DNA from: Chitinophaga sp. CF418
GTDB lineage: Bacteria > Bacteroidota > Bacteroidia > Chitinophagales > Chitinophagaceae
Direction: 5' to 3'
NCBI RefSeq assembly: GCF_900142925.1
Contig: NZ_FRCN01000004.1
Location: forward strand, 248,001-312,000
DNA length: 64,000 nt
Both the position numbers and the translations under genes were made by a program. The notes beneath the pieces were generated by a model. It searched no databases. It was given only the letters and a program-made list of their open reading frames with translations, and was not told where the DNA came from. This document shows, piece after piece, positions 25,145 through 33,952 of the stretch. How positions within the stretch are numbered: the first letter of the stretch is position 1; the number at the start of each line of letters is the position of its first letter.

Positions 25145-28100
25145 ATGAAGAAATTATATCTCCTACTCATATTCCTGGCTGCTACCTGCGGTGTCTACGC
25201 CCAGAACGGGCTTTCAGGTACAAATTACCAGGCGGTGGTCCGTAATCCGAACGGTACGCTGGTTGCCAATAAGGATATTACCGTGCGTATTTCTATCCTG
25301 GGCGGTTCTGCAGCCGGCCCGGTTCAATATGAAGAAACCCATGAGGTGACAACCAGCGTCCTGGGCTTGTTCAACATCCAGGTTGGTAAGGGAAATGCCA
25401 CTACAGGCACTTTTGCCGGGGTACCCTGGGTCAATGCAAATCAGTATCTGAAAGTAGAAGTGAATACCGGCAGCGGTTTTGTGAACTTAGGCACCTCAGC
25501 ATTAATGAGCGTTCCCTATGCACTCTATGCTGCCAACGGTAATGCAGGCCCTGCGGGGCCTCAGGGTCCGGCTGGACCTCAAGGCCCTGCTGGGCCTGCA
25601 GGTGCTGCCGGAGCAGTAGGAGCAGCTGGTGCTGTGGGACCGATTGGACCTGTTGGTCCTGTTGGCCCTGCCGGTGCTCCTGGCCCTATTGGTCCTATCG
25701 GCCCCATTGGACCTGTTGGACCTGCCGGTGCACAAGGTGATTCCGGTCCTGCCGGTGCACCTGGCCCCGTTGGACCGATTGGAGCGGTAGGTCCTGTAGG
25801 CCCTGCTGGTGCTCCTGGTCCTATTGGTCCTATCGGCCCCATTGGACCGGTTGGCCCTGCTGGTGCACAAGGTGATCCCGGTCCTGCTGGTGCGCCTGGC
25901 CCCGTTGGACCTATCGGTCCCATTGGACCCGCTGGTCCGGTTGGTGCTGTGGGTCCTGTAGGTCCCGCTGGCGTAACTGGTCCCGTTGGACCTGTTGGAC
26001 CTGCCGGTGCACAAGGTGATCCTGGACCCGCTGGTGCGCCCGGCCCCGTTGGACCGGTTGGAGCGGTAGGTCCTGTAGGCCCTGCCGGTGCTCCTGGTCC
26101 TATTGGTCCTATCGGCCCCATTGGACCTGTTGGCCCTGCTGGTGCACAAGGTGATCCCGGTCCCGCTGGTGCGCCTGGTCCCATTGGCCCTATCGGTCCC
26201 ATTGGTCCTGTTGGCCCTGCCGGCGCGCAAGGAGATCCTGGACCTGCTGGTCCGGTTGGACCCATTGGCCCTGTTGGTCCCGCAGGACCTGCCGGCGATA
26301 TTAACGGTATCGCTGCGGGAGGAGATCTTGGCGGTACTTATCCTAATCCGAACGTAGTTCGTTTACAAAATATACCTGTTTCAAATGCAGTACCTGTTGC
26401 CGGACAGATACTGAAATATGATGGTGCAAACTGGGCGCCTTCTCCACTGGGCGGCGGCGGATTTTCCTTGCCATATGTTACAACCGAAAACAACGCGGCC
26501 ACACTGTTTTCCATCACCAATGACGGAGATGGCACCTCTATTGAAGGCGTCAACAATACCGCCACCAGCAGCGTCAGCGCTATACGGGGAGTGGTAACCA
26601 GCACATCTCCCGGCGGATTTTCCTCCGCTGTAAGAGGGATCAACAATGGTACCGGTGGTCTGGGTATCGGCGTATGGGGATCACAAAACGGCTCCGGATG
26701 GGGAGTATACGGGGTGACACCAAACGGCCTGGGCGTATATGGGAATGCTTCTGCCAATGGTACCGGCGTGTATGCCAATAGTAATACCGGAACAGGCTTA
26801 ACCGCTACTTCCAATAATGGTATCCCCGCCAGCATATCAATTTTCAACAATGGGAATAATAATAATGCGTTGAATGCCTCAACAGTAGGCAATGGCACCG
26901 TAATCAATGTAACTACGTCAGGCAATGGCACAGGAATATTTAGCAGCACAGGTGCCGGTTTTGCTGTACATGGCATTACCAGCTCTCAAAGCTCTGCGGG
27001 TATAATAGGAGACAATAATGGCGCAGGCGAAGCAGTGGTGGGCCGTACTACCTCTGATATTGCAGGCGCCGTAGTAGGCCGTAATGATGGCGGAGGTTAT
27101 GGTGTAAGAGGTTTCATTTCCACCAATACCAGTAATACAGCCGTAGGCGTATTAGGACAGGTAGGTTTGAACAATAGCACTGGCAGAGCTGGTAGGTTTG
27201 AAAACTTCAATCAAAGTAATACAGAAGCAAACATCCTGGAAGTAAGCAGTAACAGTAACGGTAATATTCCGGACAATACACTTGGCAATGCCAGCTCTTT
27301 CTTCCTGAATAATACCAACAGTGTAGGTGCAGCCGTAAGAGCAGAGGTAAATACCATCTTCGGCAACTTCGGCGCAGCAGGTGTTTTCGGCGTTTCATCC
27401 GGTACAGGCGGCCGCGCAGGACTCTTCTACGCTTCCAACCCTTCGGGTAATGGCGCAGCCCTCATTTCGCTGACTGATGGTAATGGTAATGCCATTACCG
27501 CCAATGCCGGGAAAGATGGTAACGGCGTGGAAACCAATATCGATGGAGCGGGCAATGCACTTTACGCCTGGGTACCTACATTTGCTACCGGCCGGGCTGG
27601 CAGGTTCGAGATCTTTAATGACAACAACGACAATGAAGTCATTACGGTAAAAACCGTTGGTAATGGTACTGCCGGCAACTTCCTAGTGGACCGGACCACA
27701 GGTACTTCTCCGGCAGTAAAAGGCGAGGTAAATTCAATATTCGCCAACTTCGGTACTGCAGGTATATATGGCTTGTCATCCGGTACCGGTGGCTATGCAG
27801 GTCTGTTCTATTCTTCCAACCCTGCCGGCAGTGGCCCGGCACTTCTTGCATTGACTGAAGGTAGCGGGAATGGTATCACTGCCAATGCAGGCGGTAATGG
27901 AGACGGCGTGGAAGCCAGCTGCGACGGATCCGGTAACGCCATTTCCGGCTTTATACCCAATTTCGGGACAGGTAAAGCCGGCCGGTTTGCCAATTTCAAT
28001 AATGCCAACTCCCAGCCTGTGGTACATATCACTACTACAGGTACAGGCACCACGCAGCTGATCAACCACCAGGGTCCTTCAGGCAGTATAGCAGTATTCC

Positions 28101-28594
28101 AGAGTAGCAGTGTCAATGTAGCCCGCATTAATAAGGCAGGAAGAGGCTTCTTTAATGGCGGTACCCAGAACAGTGGTGCTGACGTGGCCGAAGCTTTTGA
28201 TGTAACAGGCAATATACAGGCATATAGTCCGGGCGATGTACTGGTGATAGCAGAAGACGCCGACAGGACTGTAGAACTGTCGTCCAAACCATATTCTACT
28301 CTGGTGGCTGGCGTATATGCGACCAAACCGGGTGTATTATTAACAGAAGAAAATATTGACAGTGAGTTGGATGGTAAAGTGCCTATGGGTGTAATAGGTG
28401 TGATTCCTACCAAGGTATGCGACGAGAATGGTCCTATCCGCAGGGGTGATCTGCTGGTAACTTCCAGCAAAGCGGGACATGCGATGAAAGCAAACCTGGA
28501 CAAGGTTAAACCGGGTCAGGTAATTGGCAAGGCGCTGGAGAACTTCAACGGCGAGGGTACCGGGAAGATCAAGGTATTGGTGAACGTTAGATAA
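25145..28594 (+). CDS. Collagen-like secreted fibre protein
   Basis: 1149 aa. A signal peptide (residues 1-20) is followed by a beta-rich head (about 21-130) common in Bacteroidota collagen-like proteins. Then come about 250 residues of perfect Gly-X-Y triplets (134-384) dominated by GPIGP, GPVGP, GPAGA and [14 protein letters not shown]. The remainder has tail-fibre-like Gly/Asn-rich repeats ([13 protein letters not shown]; two copies of an about 110-residue unit with [30 protein letters not shown]). The last 140 residues ([49 protein letters not shown]) form a domain found at the ends of phage-tail and surface fibres, related to peptidase G2-like autoprocessing domains. No T9SS sorting domain. 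Confidence 0.8.
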   Translation: MKKLYLLLIFLAATCGVYAQNGLSGTNYQAVVRNPNGTLVANKDITVRISILGGSAAGPVQYEETHEVTTSVLGLFNIQVGKGNATTGTFAGVPWVNANQYLKVEVNTGSGFVNLGTSALMSVPYALYAANGNAGPAGPQGPAGPQGPAGPAGAAGAVGAAGAVGPIGPVGPVGPAGAPGPIGPIGPIGPVGPAGAQGDSGPAGAPGPVGPIGAVGPVGPAGAPGPIGPIGPIGPVGPAGAQGDPGPAGAPGPVGPIGPIGPAGPVGAVGPVGPAGVTGPVGPVGPAGAQGDPGPAGAPGPVGPVGAVGPVGPAGAPGPIGPIGPIGPVGPAGAQGDPGPAGAPGPIGPIGPIGPVGPAGAQGDPGPAGPVGPIGPVGPAGPAGDINGIAAGGDLGGTYPNPNVVRLQNIPVSNAVPVAGQILKYDGANWAPSPLGGGGFSLPYVTTENNAATLFSITNDGDGTSIEGVNNTATSSVSAIRGVVTSTSPGGFSSAVRGINNGTGGLGIGVWGSQNGSGWGVYGVTPNGLGVYGNASANGTGVYANSNTGTGLTATSNNGIPASISIFNNGNNNNALNASTVGNGTVINVTTSGNGTGIFSSTGAGFAVHGITSSQSSAGIIGDNNGAGEAVVGRTTSDIAGAVVGRNDGGGYGVRGFISTNTSNTAVGVLGQVGLNNSTGRAGRFENFNQSNTEANILEVSSNSNGNIPDNTLGNASSFFLNNTNSVGAAVRAEVNTIFGNFGAAGVFGVSSGTGGRAGLFYASNPSGNGAALISLTDGNGNAITANAGKDGNGVETNIDGAGNALYAWVPTFATGRAGRFEIFNDNNDNEVITVKTVGNGTAGNFLVDRTTGTSPAVKGEVNSIFANFGTAGIYGLSSGTGGYAGLFYSSNPAGSGPALLALTEGSGNGITANAGGNGDGVEASCDGSGNAISGFIPNFGTGKAGRFANFNNANSQPVVHITTTGTGTTQLINHQGPSGSIAVFQSSSVNVARINKAGRGFFNGGTQNSGADVAEAFDVTGNIQAYSPGDVLVIAEDADRTVELSSKPYSTLVAGVYATKPGVLLTEENIDSELDGKVPMGVIGVIPTKVCDENGPIRRGDLLVTSSKAGHAMKANLDKVKPGQVIGKALENFNGEGTGKIKVLVNVR
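25535..26300 (+). repeat. DNA repeats encoding the Gly-X-Y tract
   Basis: Blocks such as GCTCCTGGTCCTATTGGTCC recur at about 25677, 25810 and 26092, with a larger repeat of some 130-280 bp visible at the DNA level. Near-identical codons point to recent duplication rather than only protein-level selection. The repeats create long open frames on the opposite strand (25502-26265) that are artefacts. Confidence 0.85.
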
Positions 28595-28623
28595 ACGGCT
28601 AAATACTAACAAACCCACAAAAG

Positions 28624-28657
28624 CGGCTGGATGACAATACGTTGTCCGGCCGTTTTT
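28624..28657 (+). terminator. Terminator of the collagen-like gene
   Basis: A 12-bp stem with a few G-T pairs (CGGCTGGATGAC with GTTGTCCGGCCG) is followed on the plus strand by TTTTTATTT. It lies 30 nt after the stop codon. Confidence 0.85.
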
Positions 28658-28947
28658 ATTTACCGGATGTATCGGTTATTTAAAAACACATGCTGCTATA
28701 AATGGAAAGCTATCAAACTGATGGCTTTTTAGAAACAATTTTTCCACCTGCCTATGGCATGGGCATCGATTTCAGAGCAATGGCCACATCACGGTTAGCA
28801 CATGCTTTGTTACCAGGGGGTTTTATTTCTCCGGGGTACAGGCCTGGCGAATTATTTCAACTGTAAAAGTCGTGCTGTAAGAGAAGGAGAACTGGAGAAA
28901 TTCCCCGGGAAGAAAACGATTGGCTCGCTATTGGCTCCAGCGGGCAC
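28658..28947. other. Gene-free convergent spacer
   Basis: About 290 nt between two facing terminators. A 67-codon plus-strand frame (28802-29005) runs through the rpsG terminator and has no recognisable features, so it is not called. Nothing else is seen. Confidence 0.6.
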
Positions 28948-28987
28948 AAAAAAAGAGAACATCCCCCGGTATAGCCCGGAGGATGTT
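28948..28987 (-). terminator. rpsL-rpsG terminator
   Basis: AACATCC-t-CCGG pairs with CCGG-g-GGATGTT (11 pairs with one mismatch), followed on the minus strand by CTCTTTTTTT. It ends the short rpsL-rpsG transcript before the inserted cassette. Confidence 0.9.
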
Positions 28988-29032
28988 TCCCTTATATCTT
29001 TATAAACCATCTACCTTAAGCGGTAGTAGATT

Positions 29033-29500
29033 TTAGATCCTGAAGTGGGAGAATGCCTTGTTCGCTTCAGCCATACGGTGAGTATCTTCTTTCTTTTTGA
29101 AAGCAGCACCTTCACCTTTGCTTGCAGCTACGATTTCGTTAGCCAGTTTCTCAGCCATGCTCTTACCATTCCTTTCACCAGCGTAACGGATTAACCATTT
29201 TATACACAGGGAGATCTTTCTGTCAGGACGAACCTCAGAAGGGATCTGGAAGGTAGCACCACCGATACGACGGCTTCTAACTTCTACAGCAGGAGTTACA
29301 TTTGTCAGAGCTTTTTTCCAAACATCGTAACCGTTTTCACCGGTGATCTGGCTTACTCTGTCAATTGAATCATAAAATATCCTGTAGGCAATGCTCTTTT
29401 TACCCTGTTCCATCACGTTGTTAACAAACCTTGTAACCAGCTTGTCGTTAAAGCGCGGATCCGGAGCCAAAGGCATCTTTTTTGCAGCTTGCTTTCTCAT
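29033..29500 (-). CDS. rpsG: 30S ribosomal protein S7
   Basis: 155 aa, the normal length. S7 nucleates assembly of the 30S head and contacts E-site tRNA. It shows APDPRFNDKLVTRFVNNVME, the VEVRSRRIGGATFQIPSEVR block and the C-terminal KKKEDTHRMAEANKAFSHFR. It follows rpsL by 33 nt. fusA, normally next, is 6.5 kb away beyond a terminator. Confidence 0.97.
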   Translation of the reverse strand: MRKQAAKKMPLAPDPRFNDKLVTRFVNNVMEQGKKSIAYRIFYDSIDRVSQITGENGYDVWKKALTNVTPAVEVRSRRIGGATFQIPSEVRPDRKISLCIKWLIRYAGERNGKSMAEKLANEIVAASKGEGAAFKKKEDTHRMAEANKAFSHFRI

Positions 29501-29533
29501 TTATCTGAAAAATTTCAACTATTTGTAAATGTA

Positions 29534-29914
29534 TTATTTCTTAGCCTTTTCCTTTTTGGTACCATACTTGGAACGGCTCTGCTTTCTATCTTTCACACCA
29601 GCAGTATCCAGGGAACCACGTACGATGTGGTAACGAACACCTGGCAGATCTTTTACCCTACCACCACGGATCAGCACGATGGAGTGTTCCTGCAGGTTAT
29701 GTCCTTCACCAGGGATGTAAGCGATCACCTCTACTTTATTGGTCAAACGCACCTTTGCAACCTTGCGCAGCGCAGAGTTAGGCTTTTTAGGAGTGGTTGT
29801 GTACACACGTGTACAAACACCACGACGCTGAGGACAGCTATCTAAAGCCCTGGACTTGGATTTAGCCCGGATAATTTCTCTTCCTTTTCTTACTAATTGT
29901 TGTATAGTAGGCAT
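29534..29914 (-). CDS. rpsL: 30S ribosomal protein S12
   Basis: 126 aa from [20 protein letters not shown]; the frame continues upstream through the promoter and is not part of the protein. S12 lies at the decoding centre. Conserved loops are [20 protein letters not shown] and [20 protein letters not shown], with Lys at both positions linked to streptomycin response (KKPNS and VKDLPG), so it looks like the sensitive form. It heads the rpsL-rpsG pair. Confidence 0.97.
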   Translation of the reverse strand: MPTIQQLVRKGREIIRAKSKSRALDSCPQRRGVCTRVYTTTPKKPNSALRKVAKVRLTNKVEVIAYIPGEGHNLQEHSIVLIRGGRVKDLPGVRYHIVRGSLDTAGVKDRKQSRSKYGTKKEKAKK

Positions 29915-29983
29915 TCTACCTAAGTTTTTTTTCTGTCGGTTTACAATGACATCCAAATCACCCAGAATGGGAATTTGGGAGGG

Positions 29984-30014
29984 CAAAGGTACATTTCTCC
30001 ATGTTAATAACAAA
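29984..30014 (-). promoter_or_regulatory. rpsL promoter
   Basis: TTTG (30011-30014), 19 nt, then TACCTTTG (29984-29991) on the minus strand matches the Bacteroidota sigma-A consensus. The transcribed start CCCTCCCAAATT is identical to that at rpsJ. The distance to the rpsL ATG is about 69 nt. Confidence 0.85.
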
Positions 30015-30045
30015 ATGTTTTAAACATTTTTTTGGAGAGGCCCCG

Positions 30046-30336
30046 CTAGCGACTTGACAGATCAGTCACAATGTCTTTCCATTCCTCGTCTAATGATACT
30101 TCCGGCATTTTCCGGCCTGCCCTGGCATACCAATAACGGGCATTGCCACGGTCCCCTTCTTTCCTGTGAAGATAGGCATGCACCCAGGCGGCTGTATCGT
30201 CTTCCAGGTGTTCTATTATATCATGCGCTTTTTGCCAGTTTCCTTTACCTTCCCACCAAAGGGAGGCCAGATAAGATGAGATGCCTGCGGGAGGCGTATC
30301 CTGGCTGAGGGAGTCCAGAAAAGCTGAAAGTGTCAT
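30046..30336 (-). CDS. Conserved small protein of unknown function
   Basis: 96 aa from MTLSAFLDSLSQDTPPAGIS; an alternative ATG lies five codons upstream and the longer open frame (to 30582) runs through hairpins and is rejected. The motif LWWEGKGNWQKAHDIIEHLE then AAWVHAYLHRKEGDRGNARY and WYARAGR looks like helical repeat (TPR-like) sequence. It resembles a small conserved protein seen in many bacteria, with no known role. The minus strand just upstream has CATCTTTGC, near the -7 consensus. Confidence 0.7.
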   Translation of the reverse strand: MTLSAFLDSLSQDTPPAGISSYLASLWWEGKGNWQKAHDIIEHLEDDTAAWVHAYLHRKEGDRGNARYWYARAGRKMPEVSLDEEWKDIVTDLSSR

Positions 30337-30426
30337 CCTGCAAAGATGCATTTTTTCTCCGGGAATGCCTAGTCTGCTGTCCCCTCTTCTACAAAATGTT
30401 CCCGGCGTCCGGATAATCCCGTCTAT

Positions 30427-30446
30427 TTCCCCCCTTAAAGGGGGAA
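30427..30446. repeat. Palindrome 1 of the 30.4-30.75 kb cluster
   Basis: TTCCCCC pairs with GGGGGAA (7 bp, 6-nt loop). It is the first of at least four tight inverted repeats between the small conserved gene and ilvE. Confidence 0.6.
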
Positions 30447-30547
30447 TTTCATCCTTACGACAAGATGTTACAGGTCCACCCCAAAAGCATGGCAAAAGCA
30501 GGAAAAATCCGCTGCATCCGGCTCCGCCAGGTGCCGTGTGTTTGTAG

Positions 30548-30580
30548 CCCGGGGTGCAACCCCGGGGACGGGTGTCACCC
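30548..30580. repeat. Palindromes 2a/2b, GC-rich pair
   Basis: CCCGGGGT/ACCCCGGG (30548-30566, 3-nt loop) is followed at once by GGGTG-t-CACCC (30570-30580), a 5-bp stem around a single base. The GC-rich unit resembles short dispersed extragenic repeats. Confidence 0.6.
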
Positions 30581-30636
30581 ATGGTTCAATCCGATCCAGA
30601 TTAAGATATGATTCGCTGGAGATTCGTTTGAGATGG

Positions 30637-30669
30637 CCTTAATCCCCCCTTCTGAAGGGAAGATTAAGG
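30637..30669. repeat. Palindrome 3, one-base loop
   Basis: CCTTAATC-cc-CCCTTC-t-GAAGGG-aa-GATTAAGG is an odd-length palindrome of 33 nt centred on a single T (30653), with 14 of 16 pairs matched. Confidence 0.7.
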
Positions 30670-30687
30670 GAGGATACAACCAGGATG

Positions 30688-30754
30688 TGACTAGCATTAT
30701 CCTTCGTTAATCCTTCGTTCCGAACGAAAGATTAACGAAGGATAATGCTAGTCA
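30688..30754. repeat. Palindrome 4, 67-nt near-perfect inverted repeat
   Basis: The arms 30688-30720 and 30722-30754 are complementary over 33 positions with one mismatch (30713/30729, a G-U pair in minus-strand RNA) around a single central base. Neither arm codes for protein. The core is ATTATCCTTCGTTAATCC with its complement. It is followed by two copies of CATATGCAA 12 nt apart. Such a structure could form a cruciform or a very long hairpin. Confidence 0.85.
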
Positions 30755-30848
30755 TATGCAAGCCATATGCAACTTTGAAGTAAACCAGATCAGGATTAAG
30801 CTACAAAACTTGTACACTGTTCAGAAGCAACTCAGGCATAAACGAAGA

Positions 30849-30874
30849 GGGCCATCCGCATACGCAAATGGCCC
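30849..30874 (-). terminator. ilvE terminator
   Basis: GGGCCAT/ATGGCCC (7 bp, 12-nt loop), followed on the minus strand by CTCTTCGTTT. The T-tract is poor, so termination may be partial. It lies 26 nt after ilvE. Confidence 0.6.
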
Positions 30875-30899
30875 CTTACTAACACAACTAAGACTATTT

Positions 30900-32009
30900 T
30901 TAGTGTTTTGATACCTTGTAGTTCCAGTTACGGGTGTCTTCCGCCCTGCCGGTACGGATGGCATCCAGTCTTTCCAGCAGTTCAGCTCCCACTGTGTACT
31001 TAGTAGTATCCAGGTGGATCTCGTGCTCTTTATAGTGCAGATCTTCCACATAAGCCACGCTCGATGCGGTGCCCGTACCGAATACTTCCCTCAGGGTACC
31101 CGCTTTCCAGGCGACAACGATCTCTTCTATAGAGAGAGGTCTTTCCTCTACGGTCAGCCCCATATCAGAGAGAACATCCATTACGCTGGCACGGGTCACC
31201 CCAGCCAGGATAGTTCCCTGGGTCAGGTCAGGTGTGATAGCTTTGTTGCCGATGATCGCAAAAACGTTCATAGTACCACACTCCTGTAAATATTTATATT
31301 CCAGCCCATCTACCCAGAGGATCTGGTCAAATCCCTGTTTACGGGCCTGCATGGTAGGATACATGGCGCCGCCATAGTTACCCGCCGCTTTTGCATAACC
31401 TACGCCACCAGGAAAGGCACGTATATATTTATCCTGTACCAGCAATTTAATAGGCTTATTAAAATACGGGCCGGACGGTGAATTAATGATTACAAACTTG
31501 TAAGTGTCAGAAGGCCTTACCCCGATAAATTCATCGGCAGCGATCATAAAAGGCCGCAGGTACAGTGAGCTACCCTCATTGGTAGGCACCCAGTCGCGGT
31601 CAAGATCGATCAGCATATCCATCCCACCGATAAATAACCATTCCGGTACATATGGCATCCCCATGCGTTCCGCAGAAGTGTTAAAACGGGCATAGTTGTC
31701 ATACGGACGGAAGATCATAGGTTCTCCCTGAGTGTCTTTGTAGGCCTTAATGCCTTCAAAAATGGCCTGTCCATAATGCCAGGCGGCATTGGAAGGACTT
31801 ACGGAAAGATTTTGGAACGGCAGGATCTCTGCATTCTTCCATTCCTTTCCATCAAAATCTGCCACCAGCATGTGGTCGGCATACTTTTTCCCGAACACAA
31901 GGTTGTTAAAATCGACTTCGTTGATCCGGCTCTCACTGGTCCGGGTCACTTTAATTCTTTTAACTGCCTCTTCAAGTACGGCGTTTGTTGTTGGATTGTC
32001 TACTGCCAT
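30900..32009 (-). CDS. ilvE: Branched-chain amino acid aminotransferase
   Basis: 369 aa from MAVDNPTTNAVLEEAVKRIK (an adjacent ATG at 32012 is equally possible). A PLP enzyme of fold type IV that interconverts Leu, Ile and Val with their keto acids. The family blocks are GQAIFEGIKAYK, FPGGVGYAKAAGNYGGAMYP (with the PLP-binding Lys), CGTMNVFAIIGNKAITPDL and the phosphate-binding GTGTASSVAYV. It is of the longer BCAT type common in Bacteroidota. It is a single gene, with genes on the other strand upstream. Confidence 0.95.
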   Translation of the reverse strand: MAVDNPTTNAVLEEAVKRIKVTRTSESRINEVDFNNLVFGKKYADHMLVADFDGKEWKNAEILPFQNLSVSPSNAAWHYGQAIFEGIKAYKDTQGEPMIFRPYDNYARFNTSAERMGMPYVPEWLFIGGMDMLIDLDRDWVPTNEGSSLYLRPFMIAADEFIGVRPSDTYKFVIINSPSGPYFNKPIKLLVQDKYIRAFPGGVGYAKAAGNYGGAMYPTMQARKQGFDQILWVDGLEYKYLQECGTMNVFAIIGNKAITPDLTQGTILAGVTRASVMDVLSDMGLTVEERPLSIEEIVVAWKAGTLREVFGTGTASSVAYVEDLHYKEHEIHLDTTKYTVGAELLERLDAIRTGRAEDTRNWNYKVSKH

Positions 32010-32122
32010 CATAAGGACCATTAATTTTTTATTTGTGTTTTGGTGTCTGAATTTCAATTCCCGGTCCTGTTCCCGTATAAAAATCTAAAGTCGGAAATCC
32101 TGAATCTAAAATTGAATACTCT

Positions 32123-32130
32123 TACATTTG
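32123..32130 (+). promoter_or_regulatory. Possible promoter (TACATTTG) for 32204 gene
   Basis: TACATTTG matches the TAnnTTTG -7 element 74 nt before the hypothetical gene start; no clear TTTG -33 box is seen at the right distance. Confidence 0.4.
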
Positions 32131-32203
32131 CTCACTGTCAGATGCAAATAAACTGATTTTTTCCCCAAAGGGGAGCTATACATTAAGTTAAATATACATA
32201 TAC

Positions 32204-32701
32204 ATGTCTTTTGATAAATTGCAACTGGATCCGTACTTATTGGCCAGGATATACACCCAGCCTATCATTCCGGGGAAAAAGGAACCTGTTGCAGTGGTGA
32301 CAGAAGCACCTCCTAAAGTGAAATTTTTAGGCGAAAATCAAAAAAACATTGCGCTGTTCATACAAAACGACAGCGAAGCATATTTAAATGAAGAATTATT
32401 TAACCTGCTTACCAATATATTAAACGCATGTAAACTGGGCATGCAGGACATCGCGGTTATAAATGTAGCCCAATACCATGCGATGACATTTACAACCTGG
32501 CAAACAGCCCTTCCCATGAAGCAGGCAGTGCTTTTTGGGATCGATCCTGCTTCCATGGGTCTTGAAGCCATTTCCAACTACCAGTTGTTGCAGGTCAGTG
32601 GTTGTCAGCTGATCTGCTCCGATCCGCTGCAGCTCATCGCACAGGATAAAGTGCTGAAAGGAAAACTCTGGATGGGCCTGAAACAATTATTGGGTATATA
32701 A
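32204..32701 (+). CDS. Conserved hypothetical protein
   Basis: 165 aa, soluble, no signal or membrane segment. It contains NIALFIQNDSEAYLNEELFN, then AVLFGIDPASMGLEAISNYQ and the C-terminal LIAQDKVLKGKLWMGLKQLL. The layout, with a small alpha/beta protein ending in a helix of the form LKxxLWxxL, recalls the psi (HolD) subunit of DNA polymerase III. That is a weak resemblance by eye. It is followed by rdgB after 45 nt, so co-expression with a nucleotide-pool enzyme is plausible. Confidence 0.65.
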   Translation: MSFDKLQLDPYLLARIYTQPIIPGKKEPVAVVTEAPPKVKFLGENQKNIALFIQNDSEAYLNEELFNLLTNILNACKLGMQDIAVINVAQYHAMTFTTWQTALPMKQAVLFGIDPASMGLEAISNYQLLQVSGCQLICSDPLQLIAQDKVLKGKLWMGLKQLLGI

Positions 32702-32746
32702 TATATCATTATATCATTGCCATAGACACTAAATACCGCTTTTCGA

Positions 32747-33340
32747 ATGATGCTTGTATTTGCTACCAACAATGAAAACAAGGTAAAGGAGATCCGCTCC
32801 ATGCTGGGTGATCATTTTTCCATCATCACACTGAAAGAGGCCGGCATCGACATCGATATTCCTGAACCTCATGATACACTGGAGGATAACGCCAGGGAGA
32901 AATCATCTGTCATATATGAAATGACCGGTAAAGACTGTTTTTCTGAAGATACCGGCCTGGAGATAGATGCCCTGAATGGCGCTCCGGGAGTCTTGTCTGC
33001 CCGCTATGCCGGCGAACAGAAACTGGCGGATGATAACATCACCAGGGTACTGCAAGAAATGGATGGCCGGAAAAACCGGCAGGCTCATTTCAGAACTGTG
33101 ATCTCCCTGATACTGAACGGGCAGGAATACCAGTTCACAGGCGTGTGCCCCGGCACCATCCTCACCGAAAGACGCGGCGGTAAAGGTTTTGGCTATGATC
33201 CTATCTTTATACCAAACGGAGCCACAAAAGCATTTGCTGAAATGGATATGGCAGGGAAAAATCAATTCAGTCACAGGGCCAAAGCCTTCCAGCAGCTGAT
33301 CACTTTTCTGAAGGAAACTGTCAATAAACCACTTTCCTGA
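32747..33340 (+). CDS. rdgB: dITP/XTP pyrophosphatase (HAM1/RdgB)
   Basis: 197 aa, full length. It hydrolyses non-canonical purine triphosphates (dITP, XTP) to monophosphates and so keeps them out of DNA. Visible motifs are LVFATNNENKVKEIRSML at the start, CFSEDTGLEIDALNGAPGVL then SARYAG, and GKGFGYDPIFIPNG. The catalytic Asp and Lys positions of the family are present. It is part of a plus-strand run with the preceding hypothetical gene and the following thioesterase. Confidence 0.95.
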   Translation: MMLVFATNNENKVKEIRSMLGDHFSIITLKEAGIDIDIPEPHDTLEDNAREKSSVIYEMTGKDCFSEDTGLEIDALNGAPGVLSARYAGEQKLADDNITRVLQEMDGRKNRQAHFRTVISLILNGQEYQFTGVCPGTILTERRGGKGFGYDPIFIPNGATKAFAEMDMAGKNQFSHRAKAFQQLITFLKETVNKPLS

Positions 33341-33395
33341 ATAACCGGTAACCATACCTTATTTCAGCTTCACATTTGTAATTGAACTTTTTAAT

Positions 33396-33854
33396 ATGGC
33401 AAGAGTAAAAATAAATATGCCGGAAAAACTGGGTTACACCACGCAGATACCGGTACGAATAACGGATATCAACTACGGCGGACACGTAGGTAACGATTCC
33501 ATCCTATCCATTCTCCACCAGGCCAGGGTTGAGTTTCTCAAATCCATGGGATTTGAAGAAAGAGGTCCGAATGATGGAGTGATCATGGCCGACGCGTCCC
33601 TGATCTATAAAGGAGAAGGTTTCGCAGGGGACCTCTTTGATATCGCTATCGGTGTTGCAGATATTACACCTTTCGGTTTTGACCTCTATTATAGAATCAC
33701 GACAATCCGCAACGGCAAAACAACCCTGATCACGGAAGCAAAGTCAGGCATGATCTTTTTCGATTACAATGCCCGCAAGGTGGCCAGACTGCCGGAAGCC
33801 TGGAAGGAAAAACTGGCGGTGTACGACCAGGATATAGTATCCACCGGAAAATAA
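33396..33854 (+). CDS. Acyl-CoA thioesterase-like hotdog protein
   Basis: 152 aa, a single hotdog domain. The segment VRITDINYGGHVGNDSILSI matches the active-site region of 4-hydroxybenzoyl-CoA/YbgC-type thioesterases (D-x-N-x-x-GHVxN), followed by the long central helix (QARVEFLKSMGFEE). It would hydrolyse acyl-CoA thioesters in the cytoplasm; the substrate cannot be told. A near-consensus -7 element (CACATTTG) lies just upstream. Confidence 0.85.
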   Translation: MARVKINMPEKLGYTTQIPVRITDINYGGHVGNDSILSILHQARVEFLKSMGFEERGPNDGVIMADASLIYKGEGFAGDLFDIAIGVADITPFGFDLYYRITTIRNGKTTLITEAKSGMIFFDYNARKVARLPEAWKEKLAVYDQDIVSTGK

Positions 33855-33952
33855 ACTACAAAGGGAAATCCTTGTCTTAAACGGCTTATAAAAACGGAAG
33901 CCAACACAAAGGGAGTACCTCCCAAAAAACATATAAACAATCAGGAAAAAGA

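Noticed and set aside
25502..26265. Long minus-strand frames opposite the collagen tract
   Set aside because: Artefacts of the GGN-CCN repeat DNA, which is open in several frames; the plus-strand protein is continuous with signal peptide and C-terminal domain.
28802..29005. 67-codon plus-strand frame
   Set aside because: Overlaps the rpsG terminator and has no features of a real protein.
29915..30013. 33-codon N-terminal extension of rpsL
   Set aside because: It runs across the promoter; S12 proteins start at [11 protein letters not shown].
30337..30582. N-terminal extension of the small conserved gene
   Set aside because: The upstream part crosses several palindromes and lacks family-like sequence; the internal ATG at 30336 fits better.
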